64,000 bases of DNA from contig NZ_JBLXEC010000011.1 in assembly GCF_048263515.1 (NCBI RefSeq), positions 68,244 through 132,243 on the forward strand, given 5' to 3'. The DNA comes from Marinovum sp048263515. Lineage in GTDB: Bacteria > Pseudomonadota > Alphaproteobacteria > Rhodobacterales > Rhodobacteraceae. Shown here piece by piece: positions 8,785 through 16,480 of the stretch. Numbering within the stretch: position 1 is the stretch's first letter; each line of letters begins with the position of its first letter. Under the pieces are notes generated by a model. The model was given only the letters and a program-made list of their open reading frames with translations, had not been told where the DNA came from and searched no databases. Made by a program: the position numbers and the translations under genes.

Positions 8785-10809
8785 ATGAGGATTTTGCAGG
8801 CGATCGGCATGGGGGTGCTGGCCCAGCGGGGGGCGCTGATGCCCTGGTCGCCGGTGATGCTGGGCCTGGGGATCGGGGTCTACTTTGCCTTGCGGGTCGA
8901 GCCGCCGATCTGGCTGCTTTTCGGCCTCGGCCTTTGTGCCGCGGGGTTTTTTCTGGCGGCGTGGAAGGCCGGGCCTCTGCTCGGGCCCGGCCTTCTGGCG
9001 CTGGGGCTGGTGGCGGCGGGTGTGGCGCTGGCCGGGGCGCGGGCCCATGCGGTCAAGGCGCCGGTACTGGATTTTCGGTATTACGGCCCGATCGAAGGGC
9101 GCATCGTCGGGATCGACCGCTCGGCCTCCGGCGCCTTGAGGTTGACGCTGGACGAGGTGCGCCTGCGCCGGGTCCGCGACATTCCCGAACGCGTGCGGAT
9201 TTCCCTGCATGGCCCTCCGGGTGCGGCGCCCCGGCCCGGCATGCGGGTGATGACCACTGGTCACCTTTCGCCGCCGCAGGGCCCGGTCGAGCCCGGCGGC
9301 TTCGACTTTCGCCGCCACGCCTGGTTTCTGCAGATCGGCGCGGTGGGCTACACCCGCGTGCCGCTCTTGGTGAGCGCCGAGGCCGACGGGCGCCAGCCGG
9401 TCTTTGCCCTGCGCATGCGCCTGTCGCAGGCGGTTCAGGCGGCGCTGCCGGGCGAGGTCGGCGCTTTCGCCGCCGCGATCACCACCGGCGACCGCTCCGG
9501 CATGGGGCTGGCGACGCAGCAGGCGCTGCGCGACACAAACCTTGCCCATCTTCTGGCCATCTCCGGCTTGCATATGGGGCTGCTGGCGGGATTTGTCTTC
9601 GGCGCGGTGCGGCTGGCGCTGGCGCTGGTGCCGGTGGTGGCGCTGCGCGTCCCGGTCCGCAAGATCGCGGCATTGGCCGCCCTGGCTGCCTCGGCCGGTT
9701 ACCTCGCGCTCTCCGGCGGCAATGTCGCGACAGAGCGCGCCTTTGTCATGGTCGCGGTCGCCCTGGTCGCCGTGCTCTGTGACCGCCGCGCCATCAGCCT
9801 GCGGGCGGTGGCCGTGGCGGCGCTGATCGTTCTGGTCCTGCGGCCAGAGGCCATGCTCGGCCCCGGTTTCCAGATGTCGTTTGCCGCCACGACCGCGCTG
9901 GTGGCGGTCTTTTCCCGATTGCGCAGCGCCCCGCAAAGACTGCCACGCTGGCTCTGGCCGGTGCTGGCGGTCATGTTGTCCTCGGCCGTGGCCGGGTTTG
10001 CCACCGCACCGGTCGCAGCCGCGCATTTCAACCGCGTCGCGCAATGGGGCCTGATCGCCAATCTCTCGACCGTGCCGCTCATGGGCGTCCTGATCATGCC
10101 CGCCGCCGTGGTCGCCGCCTGCCTCGCGCCCTTCGGCCTCGAAGCTCCGGCGCTCTGGGTGCTGGGGCAGGGCCTTGCCTGGGTGCTGGCAGTGGCGCAT
10201 GAGGTCTCCGGTTGGCAGGGCGCTCTACGTCACGTGGTTGCGCCCGGACCCACGGTTCTGCCGTTGCTGGCTGCCGGCGGGCTGTTCGCCATGCTGTGGC
10301 GCGGTCGGCTCGCCTTTCTGGGCGCCTTCCCGATGGCCATTGCCTTTGCGCTCTGGTCGTCGTCGGTCAGGCCAGAGCTTCTGGTGGCCGAAAGCGGTGC
10401 TCTCGTCGGCCTTATGGGAAGCGAGGGCCGCGCGCTGAGCCGTGACAGCAGCGCCGGTTTCGTGGCCCGGGTCTGGCTCGAGAACGACGGCGATGGTGCC
10501 GACCAAATCAGCGCAGCGGGCCGTTGGCCTGAGTCCGTTCGCGGGTTGGCCCAGATACCCTTGCCGAACGGTGGTATGCTCTGGCACCTCTCCGGAAAAG
10601 GCGCGCGCTCGGCATTTCCGGGCTGCAGTTCGGCCGACATCGCGGTCTTCAACACCCCGGGTTTTTATCCCGATGCCTGCGCAGTCCATACGCCCGAAAC
10701 ATTGCGCAGGACCGGTGCCTTGGCGATTGGTTTCTCCAACGGTTTCCCTATCGTCACCACGGTCGCTCAGCGCAGCGGCGACCGGCTCTGGGTGCCCAAA
10801 GGTCAATAG
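8785..10809 (+). CDS. comEC: ComEC/Rec2 family competence channel protein
   Basis: 674 residues. An N-terminal hydrophobic and DUF4131-like soluble region is followed by the Competence domain, marked by HLLAISGLHMGLLAGF and many membrane helices. ComEC forms the inner-membrane channel for single-stranded DNA uptake. The C-terminal part (about residues 540-674) has no HxHxDH motif, so the metallo-beta-lactamase nuclease domain found in many ComEC proteins appears absent. The last seven bases overlap the end of convergent lexA. ATG 8785 is the first with a reasonable upstream region. Confidence 0.92.
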   Translation: MRILQAIGMGVLAQRGALMPWSPVMLGLGIGVYFALRVEPPIWLLFGLGLCAAGFFLAAWKAGPLLGPGLLALGLVAAGVALAGARAHAVKAPVLDFRYYGPIEGRIVGIDRSASGALRLTLDEVRLRRVRDIPERVRISLHGPPGAAPRPGMRVMTTGHLSPPQGPVEPGGFDFRRHAWFLQIGAVGYTRVPLLVSAEADGRQPVFALRMRLSQAVQAALPGEVGAFAAAITTGDRSGMGLATQQALRDTNLAHLLAISGLHMGLLAGFVFGAVRLALALVPVVALRVPVRKIAALAALAASAGYLALSGGNVATERAFVMVAVALVAVLCDRRAISLRAVAVAALIVLVLRPEAMLGPGFQMSFAATTALVAVFSRLRSAPQRLPRWLWPVLAVMLSSAVAGFATAPVAAAHFNRVAQWGLIANLSTVPLMGVLIMPAAVVAACLAPFGLEAPALWVLGQGLAWVLAVAHEVSGWQGALRHVVAPGPTVLPLLAAGGLFAMLWRGRLAFLGAFPMAIAFALWSSSVRPELLVAESGALVGLMGSEGRALSRDSSAGFVARVWLENDGDGADQISAAGRWPESVRGLAQIPLPNGGMLWHLSGKGARSAFPGCSSADIAVFNTPGFYPDACAVHTPETLRRTGALAIGFSNGFPIVTTVAQRSGDRLWVPKGQ

Positions 10810-11495
10810 GTGCGGATCAACCCGACAAGACGCCCCTGAACCTTGACCTTGTCCTCCGACACCATGCGGGTTTCATAGGCCGGGTTTGCAGCCTCAAGGG
10901 CGATGGCCCCGCCGCCGGCGCGCCGATACCGTTTCAACGTCGCTTCCTGGCCTTCGATCAAGGCCACGACGATATCACCATTGTCCGCCGCATCGGTTTC
11001 CCGGATCACCACGACGTCGCCATCGTTGATCCCGACGTCGATCATCGAATCGCCTTTGACTTCCAAGGCGTAATGATCTGAGCCCTGCCGCACCATCATA
11101 CCCGGCACCGCCACGGAATAGGACGCGTGGCTGATCGCCTCGATCGGTACGCCGGCGGCAATCTGACCCATCACCGGCAGCTCAGCCACATGCATTGGCG
11201 TGGCCTGCAGACCGTGCGACCCGCCACCACCGCCGTCGGTAACCTTGGGCTGAGTGGCAACCGTCGGTGCGCCGCCCAGCGACTCGGGCAGTTTGACGAT
11301 TTCCAATGCCCGCGCCTTGTGAGCGAGACGTCGAATGAAGCCCCGTTCCTCGAGCGCCGTGATGAGCCGATGGATGCCCGACTTCGACCTCAGGTCGAGG
11401 GCCTCCTTCATTTCGTCGAACGAGGGCGAAACACCATCGCGCTGGATGCGCTTGTTAATGAAATTCAGCAAATCCAGCTGTTTCTTCGTCAACAT
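10803..11495 (-). CDS. lexA: LexA repressor
   Basis: 230 residues. The N-terminal winged helix (MLTKKQLDLLNF onward, with SPSFDEMKEALDL) is followed by the S24 autoprotease domain: Ala114-Gly115 cleavage site in QIAAGVP, nucleophile Ser150 in KGDSMID and Lys188 in EATLKRY. RecA-stimulated self-cleavage derepresses the SOS regulon. The linker carries a glycine run, and at 230 residues it is longer than E. coli LexA, as usual in alphaproteobacteria. It sits 124 bases downstream of moeA with its own promoter, and its 3' end overlaps comEC. Confidence 0.97.
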   Translation of the reverse strand: MLTKKQLDLLNFINKRIQRDGVSPSFDEMKEALDLRSKSGIHRLITALEERGFIRRLAHKARALEIVKLPESLGGAPTVATQPKVTDGGGGGSHGLQATPMHVAELPVMGQIAAGVPIEAISHASYSVAVPGMMVRQGSDHYALEVKGDSMIDVGINDGDVVVIRETDAADNGDIVVALIEGQEATLKRYRRAGGGAIALEAANPAYETRMVSEDKVKVQGRLVGLIRTY

Positions 11496-11528
11496 CCTGT
11501 CGCCCTTCGCTGCTGTCGATTTTGTTTT

Positions 11529-11557
11529 GTTCTACCCATGTTCCCGTTTTGTGTCAA
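11529..11557 (-). promoter_or_regulatory. lexA promoter with overlapping SOS box
   Basis: On the minus strand TTGACA (11557-11552), a 17-base spacer and TAGAAC (11534-11529) form a good sigma-70 promoter 33 bases ahead of the lexA start. The plus-strand sequence GTTC-TACCCAT-GTTC (11529-11543) is an exact alphaproteobacterial SOS box (GTTC-N7-GTTC) covering the spacer and the -10, so LexA binding would block RNA polymerase. This predicts autoregulation. Confidence 0.93.
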
Positions 11558-11619
11558 TCGCTCTGTGGATAACACCGAAGGAACATCGCTAAAATTGCAG
11601 GTGAAGACTTAAGAACTCT

Positions 11620-12798
11620 TTAACTTCCCAATGCGATATATTCGACCATCTCGCCGGCCTCGCGCGGCCCGTCGTGCGGTGGACGGACCAGCAGCGCATT
11701 GGCCTGCGACAGAACATTCAGAAGGGAGGAATCCTGGGCATCGAACGGCGCGATGCCCTCATGCGTCAACCTGGCGCGCATATAGTGCTCTCGTGGGCCA
11801 TTCGCGGCAATTGCCTGAGCAAGTGGCGCGGAGGTTCGAGGGGCAGGACGGGAAGGCAGCCCGATCATGGCGCGGATGACCGGAGCCAGGAAGACGTGCC
11901 CGCACACCATGGCTGAGACCGGGTTTCCGGGCAGCCCGAGCATCATGGCGCGACCCAGACGACCGGCCATCAGCGGCTTTCCGGGCCGCATGGCGACCTT
12001 GTAGAAGGCGCGTTCCATACCTCGCTCGGCGGTAACCTTGGCGACGAGGTCATGGTCGCCGACGCTCGCCCCGCCGATGGTGACGATCAGATCGGCGTCG
12101 GCGGCAAGGTCGAGGGTCGTGGACAGCGAAGAGACGGTATCGCGCGCAACCGGCAGCAACCGCGGCGCGGCGCCGAGGTTGCGCAACAGGGCATGCAGGC
12201 CGAATGTGTTGGAAGCGATGATCTGATCTGGACCAGGCGCTTCGCCGGGCATGACAAGTTCGTCACCGGTCGAGATCAGCGCGACGCTGGGTTGGCGGGA
12301 GACGGTCACGCGCGGCACGTTCATCGAAGCCAGAAGGGCGATATCCTCGGGGCTCAAGCGCCGCGGTGCCGAGAGCCGGCTGCCGATGCGAAAATCGCCG
12401 GCGGCGGGGCGAATGTGGGGGCCTGTGTCGAGCTGGTCGCCAAGGACTATCTGGTCGCCATCGCGCGTGACGTCTTCCTGGATCACCACGCGGTCTGCGC
12501 CCTCGGGCAACGGGGCACCGGTGAAAATGCGCACAGCCTGGCCGCTGGACAGGACGCCGTTGAAACGGTGACCGGCCGCGGCCTCGCCGATCACTGTGAA
12601 ACGGGCACCGGGGTGTGCCTGGGCACCGATTACTGCATAGCCGTCCATGGCAGAGGCGGCGAAGGGTGGTTGATCTCGGGTCGAGACAGCGTCTTCGGTC
12701 AGTATCCGCCCGGCCGCTTGCAGCAGCGGCACCTGCTCCGACGGCATCGGCGCGGCAAGCGCGAACAAGTGATCAAGTGCCTCGGAGACCGATATCAT
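11620..12798 (-). CDS. moeA: Molybdopterin molybdenumtransferase MoeA
   Basis: 392 residues. MDGYAVIG, RIFTGAPLPEGAD, STGDELV and MLGLPGNPVSAMVC are the usual MoeA signatures across domains 1-4. It inserts molybdate into adenylylated molybdopterin to give Mo cofactor. The start overlaps the moaC stop by four bases (ATGA), so the two are translationally coupled. It is the last gene of the coupled trpG-to-moeA run. Confidence 0.96.
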   Translation of the reverse strand: MISVSEALDHLFALAAPMPSEQVPLLQAAGRILTEDAVSTRDQPPFAASAMDGYAVIGAQAHPGARFTVIGEAAAGHRFNGVLSSGQAVRIFTGAPLPEGADRVVIQEDVTRDGDQIVLGDQLDTGPHIRPAAGDFRIGSRLSAPRRLSPEDIALLASMNVPRVTVSRQPSVALISTGDELVMPGEAPGPDQIIASNTFGLHALLRNLGAAPRLLPVARDTVSSLSTTLDLAADADLIVTIGGASVGDHDLVAKVTAERGMERAFYKVAMRPGKPLMAGRLGRAMMLGLPGNPVSAMVCGHVFLAPVIRAMIGLPSRPAPRTSAPLAQAIAANGPREHYMRARLTHEGIAPFDAQDSSLLNVLSQANALLVRPPHDGPREAGEMVEYIALGS

Positions 12799-13271
12799 GA
12801 CGCTTCGTAACGTCCTGATTTTCCGCCGTCCTTCAAGGTCACGCGGATGCCGCCGATGACCATCTCCTTGTCCACGGCCTTGGCCATGTCATAGACGGTC
12901 AGCGCCGTAACCGACACGGCGGTGAGGGCTTCCATCTCGACGCCGGTCTGGCCGGTGGTCTTGACCGTGGCGTTCAGGCGCAGGCCGGGCAAATCCGGAT
13001 CTGGGGCCAGATCGACGGCGACCTTGGTGATCGACAAAGGGTGACAGAGCGGGATCAGCGACGAGGTCTGCTTAGCACCCATGATCCCCGCAAGCCGGGC
13101 GACGGAAATCACGTCACCCTTCTTGGCGCGACCTTCGGTAATGATATCAAATGTTTCCCGCGCCATCTTGATGTAGCCTTCAGCGGTGGCGATGCGCGAT
13201 GTCACCGCCTTGTCGGAGACATCGACCATATGAGCATCGCCCTTGGCGTCGAAATGTGTGAGCTCAGCCAT
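12795..13271 (-). CDS. moaC: Cyclic pyranopterin monophosphate synthase MoaC
   Basis: 158 residues, normal length. LTHFDAKGDAHMVDVSDKA starts the protein, and IPLCHPLSITKV and GVEMEALTAVSVTALTVYDM contain the conserved active-site residues. MoaC converts the MoaA product into cyclic pyranopterin monophosphate early in Mo-cofactor synthesis. It overlaps trpC by eight bases and moeA by four. MoaA, which supplies the substrate, is not in the window. Confidence 0.97.
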   Translation of the reverse strand: MAELTHFDAKGDAHMVDVSDKAVTSRIATAEGYIKMARETFDIITEGRAKKGDVISVARLAGIMGAKQTSSLIPLCHPLSITKVAVDLAPDPDLPGLRLNATVKTTGQTGVEMEALTAVSVTALTVYDMAKAVDKEMVIGGIRVTLKDGGKSGRYEAS

Positions 13272-14073
13272 GCGCGGCCACCGGATTGGCCAGCAGGGTG
13301 CGGGTGGCGGTTTCGACGTCGTCCTGGCGCATCAGGCTTTCGCCGATCAGGAAGGTCCGTGCGCCGTGTCGTGCCATGTCGGCGAGGTCTTCCGGGCCGG
13401 TCAAGCCGCTCTCGGAAATCAGGAGCTTGCCGTCGGGGGCGCGTTTCGACAGCTCACGCGTGGTGTCAAGAGTGGTCTCGAAGGTCTTGAGATTGCGGTT
13501 GTTTACGCCGAGAAGCGGTGATTTCAGCGCCAGCGCGCGGTCAAGCTCGGCACCGTCGTGCACCTCGACAAGCACGTCCATGTGCCAGGAAAAGGCGGCG
13601 TCTTCGAGCTCCTGCGCCTGGGCGTCTGAGACGCTGGCCATGATGATCAGGATACAATCCGCGCCAAGCGCGCGGGCCTCGGCCACTTGATAGGTGTCGT
13701 AAATGAAATCTTTACGAAGTGCCGGCAGGCTGGTGGCAGAGCGGGCTTCGGTCAGGAAGCTCTTGGCGCCTTGAAAGGAGGGTGTATCGGTCAAAACGGA
13801 AAGACAGGTTGCGCCGCCGGCCTCATAAGCCTGGGCGAGCTTGGCCGGGTCGAAATCGGCGCGGATCAGACCTTTGGAGGGCGAGGCTTTCTTGACTTCG
13901 GCGATCAGCCCGTAGCCGTCGCTCGAGGCGCGCCGCAGCGCTTCGGCAAAGCCGCGCGTGGGGCCCGCCGCTCGGGCGGCCTCTTCAACGGCAGAGCGCG
14001 GGGTCGCGGCCTTGTCGGCGGCGATCTCTTCGAGCTTGTAAGCCTTGATCTTGTCGAGAACGGTCTGGGTCAT
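13264..14073 (-). CDS. trpC: Indole-3-glycerol phosphate synthase
   Basis: 269 residues. EVKKASPSKGLIRADFDP, LLGVNNRNLKTFE and LISESGLTGPEDL are the conserved barrel strands of TrpC, including the catalytic Lys/Glu positions. It closes the indole ring in tryptophan synthesis. No TrpF domain is fused. The start overlaps the upstream ung stop by four bases and the 3' end overlaps moaC. Confidence 0.97.
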   Translation of the reverse strand: MTQTVLDKIKAYKLEEIAADKAATPRSAVEEAARAAGPTRGFAEALRRASSDGYGLIAEVKKASPSKGLIRADFDPAKLAQAYEAGGATCLSVLTDTPSFQGAKSFLTEARSATSLPALRKDFIYDTYQVAEARALGADCILIIMASVSDAQAQELEDAAFSWHMDVLVEVHDGAELDRALALKSPLLGVNNRNLKTFETTLDTTRELSKRAPDGKLLISESGLTGPEDLADMARHGARTFLIGESLMRQDDVETATRTLLANPVAAHG

Positions 14074-14723
14074 CTGCCTGTCCAGTCTATCGCGGTATCG
14101 CCTTGCTTCTTAAGCCAGTCGTTGACGCGACTAAAGGGCCGCGAGCCGAAAAAACCGCGTCGGGCCGACAGCGGCGAGGGATGCGCGGTTTGGATACGAA
14201 GGTGATCGGGGTTGGTGAGCCGCGTGCCGAGCTTTTGCGCCGGTTTGCCCCAGAGCAGGAGCGCGCGCGGGGAACTGTCGAGTTCGGCAAGGATATCGGC
14301 TGTGAGATCGGCCCAGCCGAGTTTGAGGTGGCCGCCGGCGTCGCCGGCAGGCACGCTGAGCGCGGTGTTGAGCAGGAGCACGCCCTGGCGGGCCCAGAAA
14401 CGCAGGTCGCCATTGGCCGGGCAGGCACCGAGGTCTTCGGTCATCTCGGCGTAGATGTTGCGCAGGGACCGAGGCAGCGGGCTGACCTCGGGCGCGACCG
14501 AAAAGGCCAGGCCGTGGGCGTGGCCGGGGGTCGGGTAGGGATCCTGGCCTAGGATCAGAACGCGCACCTCCGCAGGGGCGCAGGCGTCGAGCGCGGCAAA
14601 GGTCTGGCGCGCCGGTGGCAGGACCGCGCGGGTCTCGGCGGCAAGCGCCGCCTCGACCCGGGACCAGGTGGTTGAGAAGAAGGGCAGATGTGCCCAGGCC
14701 TGCGGGATCTGTCGGGCGCTCAT
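14070..14723 (-). CDS. ung: Family 1 uracil-DNA glycosylase
   Basis: 217 residues. The catalytic motif reads ILGQDPYPTPGHAHGLAFSV, keeping the Asp and Tyr of GQDPY but having Pro where most Ung proteins have His. VLLLNTALSV and the DNA-intercalation segment HPSPLSARRGFFGSRPF are typical of family 1. Ung removes uracil from DNA in base excision repair. Unusually, it sits inside the tryptophan operon between trpD and trpC with four-base overlaps at both ends, so it must be co-translated with them. Confidence 0.93.
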   Translation of the reverse strand: MSARQIPQAWAHLPFFSTTWSRVEAALAAETRAVLPPARQTFAALDACAPAEVRVLILGQDPYPTPGHAHGLAFSVAPEVSPLPRSLRNIYAEMTEDLGACPANGDLRFWARQGVLLLNTALSVPAGDAGGHLKLGWADLTADILAELDSSPRALLLWGKPAQKLGTRLTNPDHLRIQTAHPSPLSARRGFFGSRPFSRVNDWLKKQGDTAIDWTGR

Positions 14724-15736
14724 GCGCCCTGGGTTGCTTGCGCCAGCGCGATGATCCGGGCCTTGGCGGCACCGCTGTCGATCGATTGCGCCGCCAGGTC
14801 GACACCGGTTTTCAGGTCGGGAGCCTTCTCGGCCACCACCAGCGCGGCGGCAGCGTTGAGCAGCACGGCGTCGCGATAGGCCGAGGTCTCGCCTTCGAGC
14901 AGGGCGGCAAAGGCGCGGCCGTTCTCTTCGGGCGAGCCGCCGAGGATCGCCTCCAGCGGATGCTCGGGCAGGCCGGCATCCTCGGGGTGAATCTCGCGGT
15001 CGGTGATCTGGCCGTTCTCGAGCGCGGCAACCCAGGAGACCCCGGCGATCGACAGCTCGTCGGTGCCGTCGGAGCCATGCACCAGCCAGGCGCGCTCGGA
15101 GCCCAGCGTCTGCAGCGTCTCGGCCATCGGCCGGATCAGTTCGCGGGAAAAGGCACCGGTGAGCTGGCGTGTCACCCCGGCCGGGTTGGTCAGCGGCCCG
15201 AGGATGTTGAAGATCGTGCGGGTGCCCAGTTCCTGCCGGGTTGGCATGACATGGGCAATCGCCGGGTGGTGCATCGGTGCCATCATGAAGCAGATGCCAC
15301 AGTCGGCCAGGGCGCGTTCGGCCACATCCGGCCCGACCATGACGTTCACGCCCATCTGGGTCAGCGCATCAGCGGCGCCGGATTTGGACGACAGGTTGCG
15401 GTTGCCGTGCTTGGCCACCGGCACGCCGGCGCCGGCCACGACAAAGGCGGTGGCGGTCGAGATGTTGAGCGTGCCCTTGCCGTCACCGCCGGTGCCGACG
15501 ATGTCCATGGCCCCCTCGGGCGCCTTGACCGGATTGCACTTGCTGCGCATCACCGCGGCGGCAGCGGCGTATTCCTCGACCGTCTCGCCCCGTGTGCGCA
15601 GCGCCATCAACAGGCCGCCGATCTGGCTCGGCGTGGCCTGGCCCTCGAACAGGATCTCGAAGGCGGTCTCGGCCTCGGCACGGGTCAGCGGGCGGTCGGC
15701 GGCGGCGGCGATCAGCGGCTTCAGACGATCGCTCAT
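14720..15736 (-). CDS. trpD: Anthranilate phosphoribosyltransferase
   Basis: 338 residues. The PRPP-binding glycine loop DIVGTGGDGKGTLNIST and the following KHGNRNLSSKSGAAD block are diagnostic. It transfers phosphoribose from PRPP to anthranilate. ATGA overlaps couple it to trpG upstream and to ung downstream. Confidence 0.98.
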   Translation of the reverse strand: MSDRLKPLIAAAADRPLTRAEAETAFEILFEGQATPSQIGGLLMALRTRGETVEEYAAAAAVMRSKCNPVKAPEGAMDIVGTGGDGKGTLNISTATAFVVAGAGVPVAKHGNRNLSSKSGAADALTQMGVNVMVGPDVAERALADCGICFMMAPMHHPAIAHVMPTRQELGTRTIFNILGPLTNPAGVTRQLTGAFSRELIRPMAETLQTLGSERAWLVHGSDGTDELSIAGVSWVAALENGQITDREIHPEDAGLPEHPLEAILGGSPEENGRAFAALLEGETSAYRDAVLLNAAAALVVAEKAPDLKTGVDLAAQSIDSGAAKARIIALAQATQGA

Positions 15737-16314
15737 GCCGGCACCCTCATCAGATCGGTGAAATTGCGCAGCAGGGCGTGGCCATGCTCGGACCGGATCG
15801 ATTCCGGGTGGAACTGCACGCCGTGGATCGGCAGGGTCTTGTGCTGCAGACCCATGATGGTGCCATCCTCGAGCTCGGCGGTCACTTCGAGACAGTCGGG
15901 CAGGCTCTCGCGCTCGACCACCAGCGAATGATAGCGAGTGGCGTCGAAGGGCGAGGGCAGGCCGGCAAAGACGCCCTTGCCGCCATGGTGCATCTTGCCC
16001 ATCTTGCCGTGAACGATCTCGTGGCAGCGCACCACCTTGCCGCCGAAGGCCTGGCCGATGGCCTGGTGACCCAGGCAGACGCCCATCAGCGGAATGCCGG
16101 TCTCGGCCGCGGCCTCGACCAGCGCCAGGCAGATGCCGGCCTGGGAGGGATCGCAGGGACCGGGCGACAGCAGGATGCCGGCGGGATTCAGCGCCATGGC
16201 CTCCTGCACGTTGAGCGCATCATTGCGATGGACCTGAACATCGGTGCCCAGTTCGCCCAGATAATGGACCAGGTTATAGGTGAAACTGTCGTAGTTATCG
16301 ATGAGCAGCAGCAT
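15733..16314 (-). CDS. trpG: Anthranilate synthase glutamine amidotransferase component
   Basis: 193 residues. The class I GATase triad is visible: Cys in MGVCLGHQAIGQAFGG, and His and Glu in GVQFHPESI. It supplies ammonia to TrpE. It is the first gene of the coupled run trpG-trpD-ung-trpC-moaC-moeA. TrpE is not adjacent: the upstream gene is divergent and unrelated. The 166-base upstream gap shows no Trp-rich leader peptide. Confidence 0.97.
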   Translation of the reverse strand: MLLLIDNYDSFTYNLVHYLGELGTDVQVHRNDALNVQEAMALNPAGILLSPGPCDPSQAGICLALVEAAAETGIPLMGVCLGHQAIGQAFGGKVVRCHEIVHGKMGKMHHGGKGVFAGLPSPFDATRYHSLVVERESLPDCLEVTAELEDGTIMGLQHKTLPIHGVQFHPESIRSEHGHALLRNFTDLMRVPA

Positions 16315-16480
16315 GGAATGAACTTTGCCGTTAGGGGCTGGGAAGGGGGGCCTTCACCGCAGTATAAGGATCGGGGTATACATGTTCAGGCTTGGCCGCC
16401 AGCGTCAAGAGGCGCCGGGGGTTGCGGTTGCCCGTGCCCGGTGAAAAAGAGGCGCGGTGAGGTTCGAGGAGAAGGCAGGC

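Noticed and set aside
16315..16480. Trp attenuator ahead of trpG
   Set aside because: No short ORF with tandem Trp codons and no terminator-like hairpin were found in the gap.
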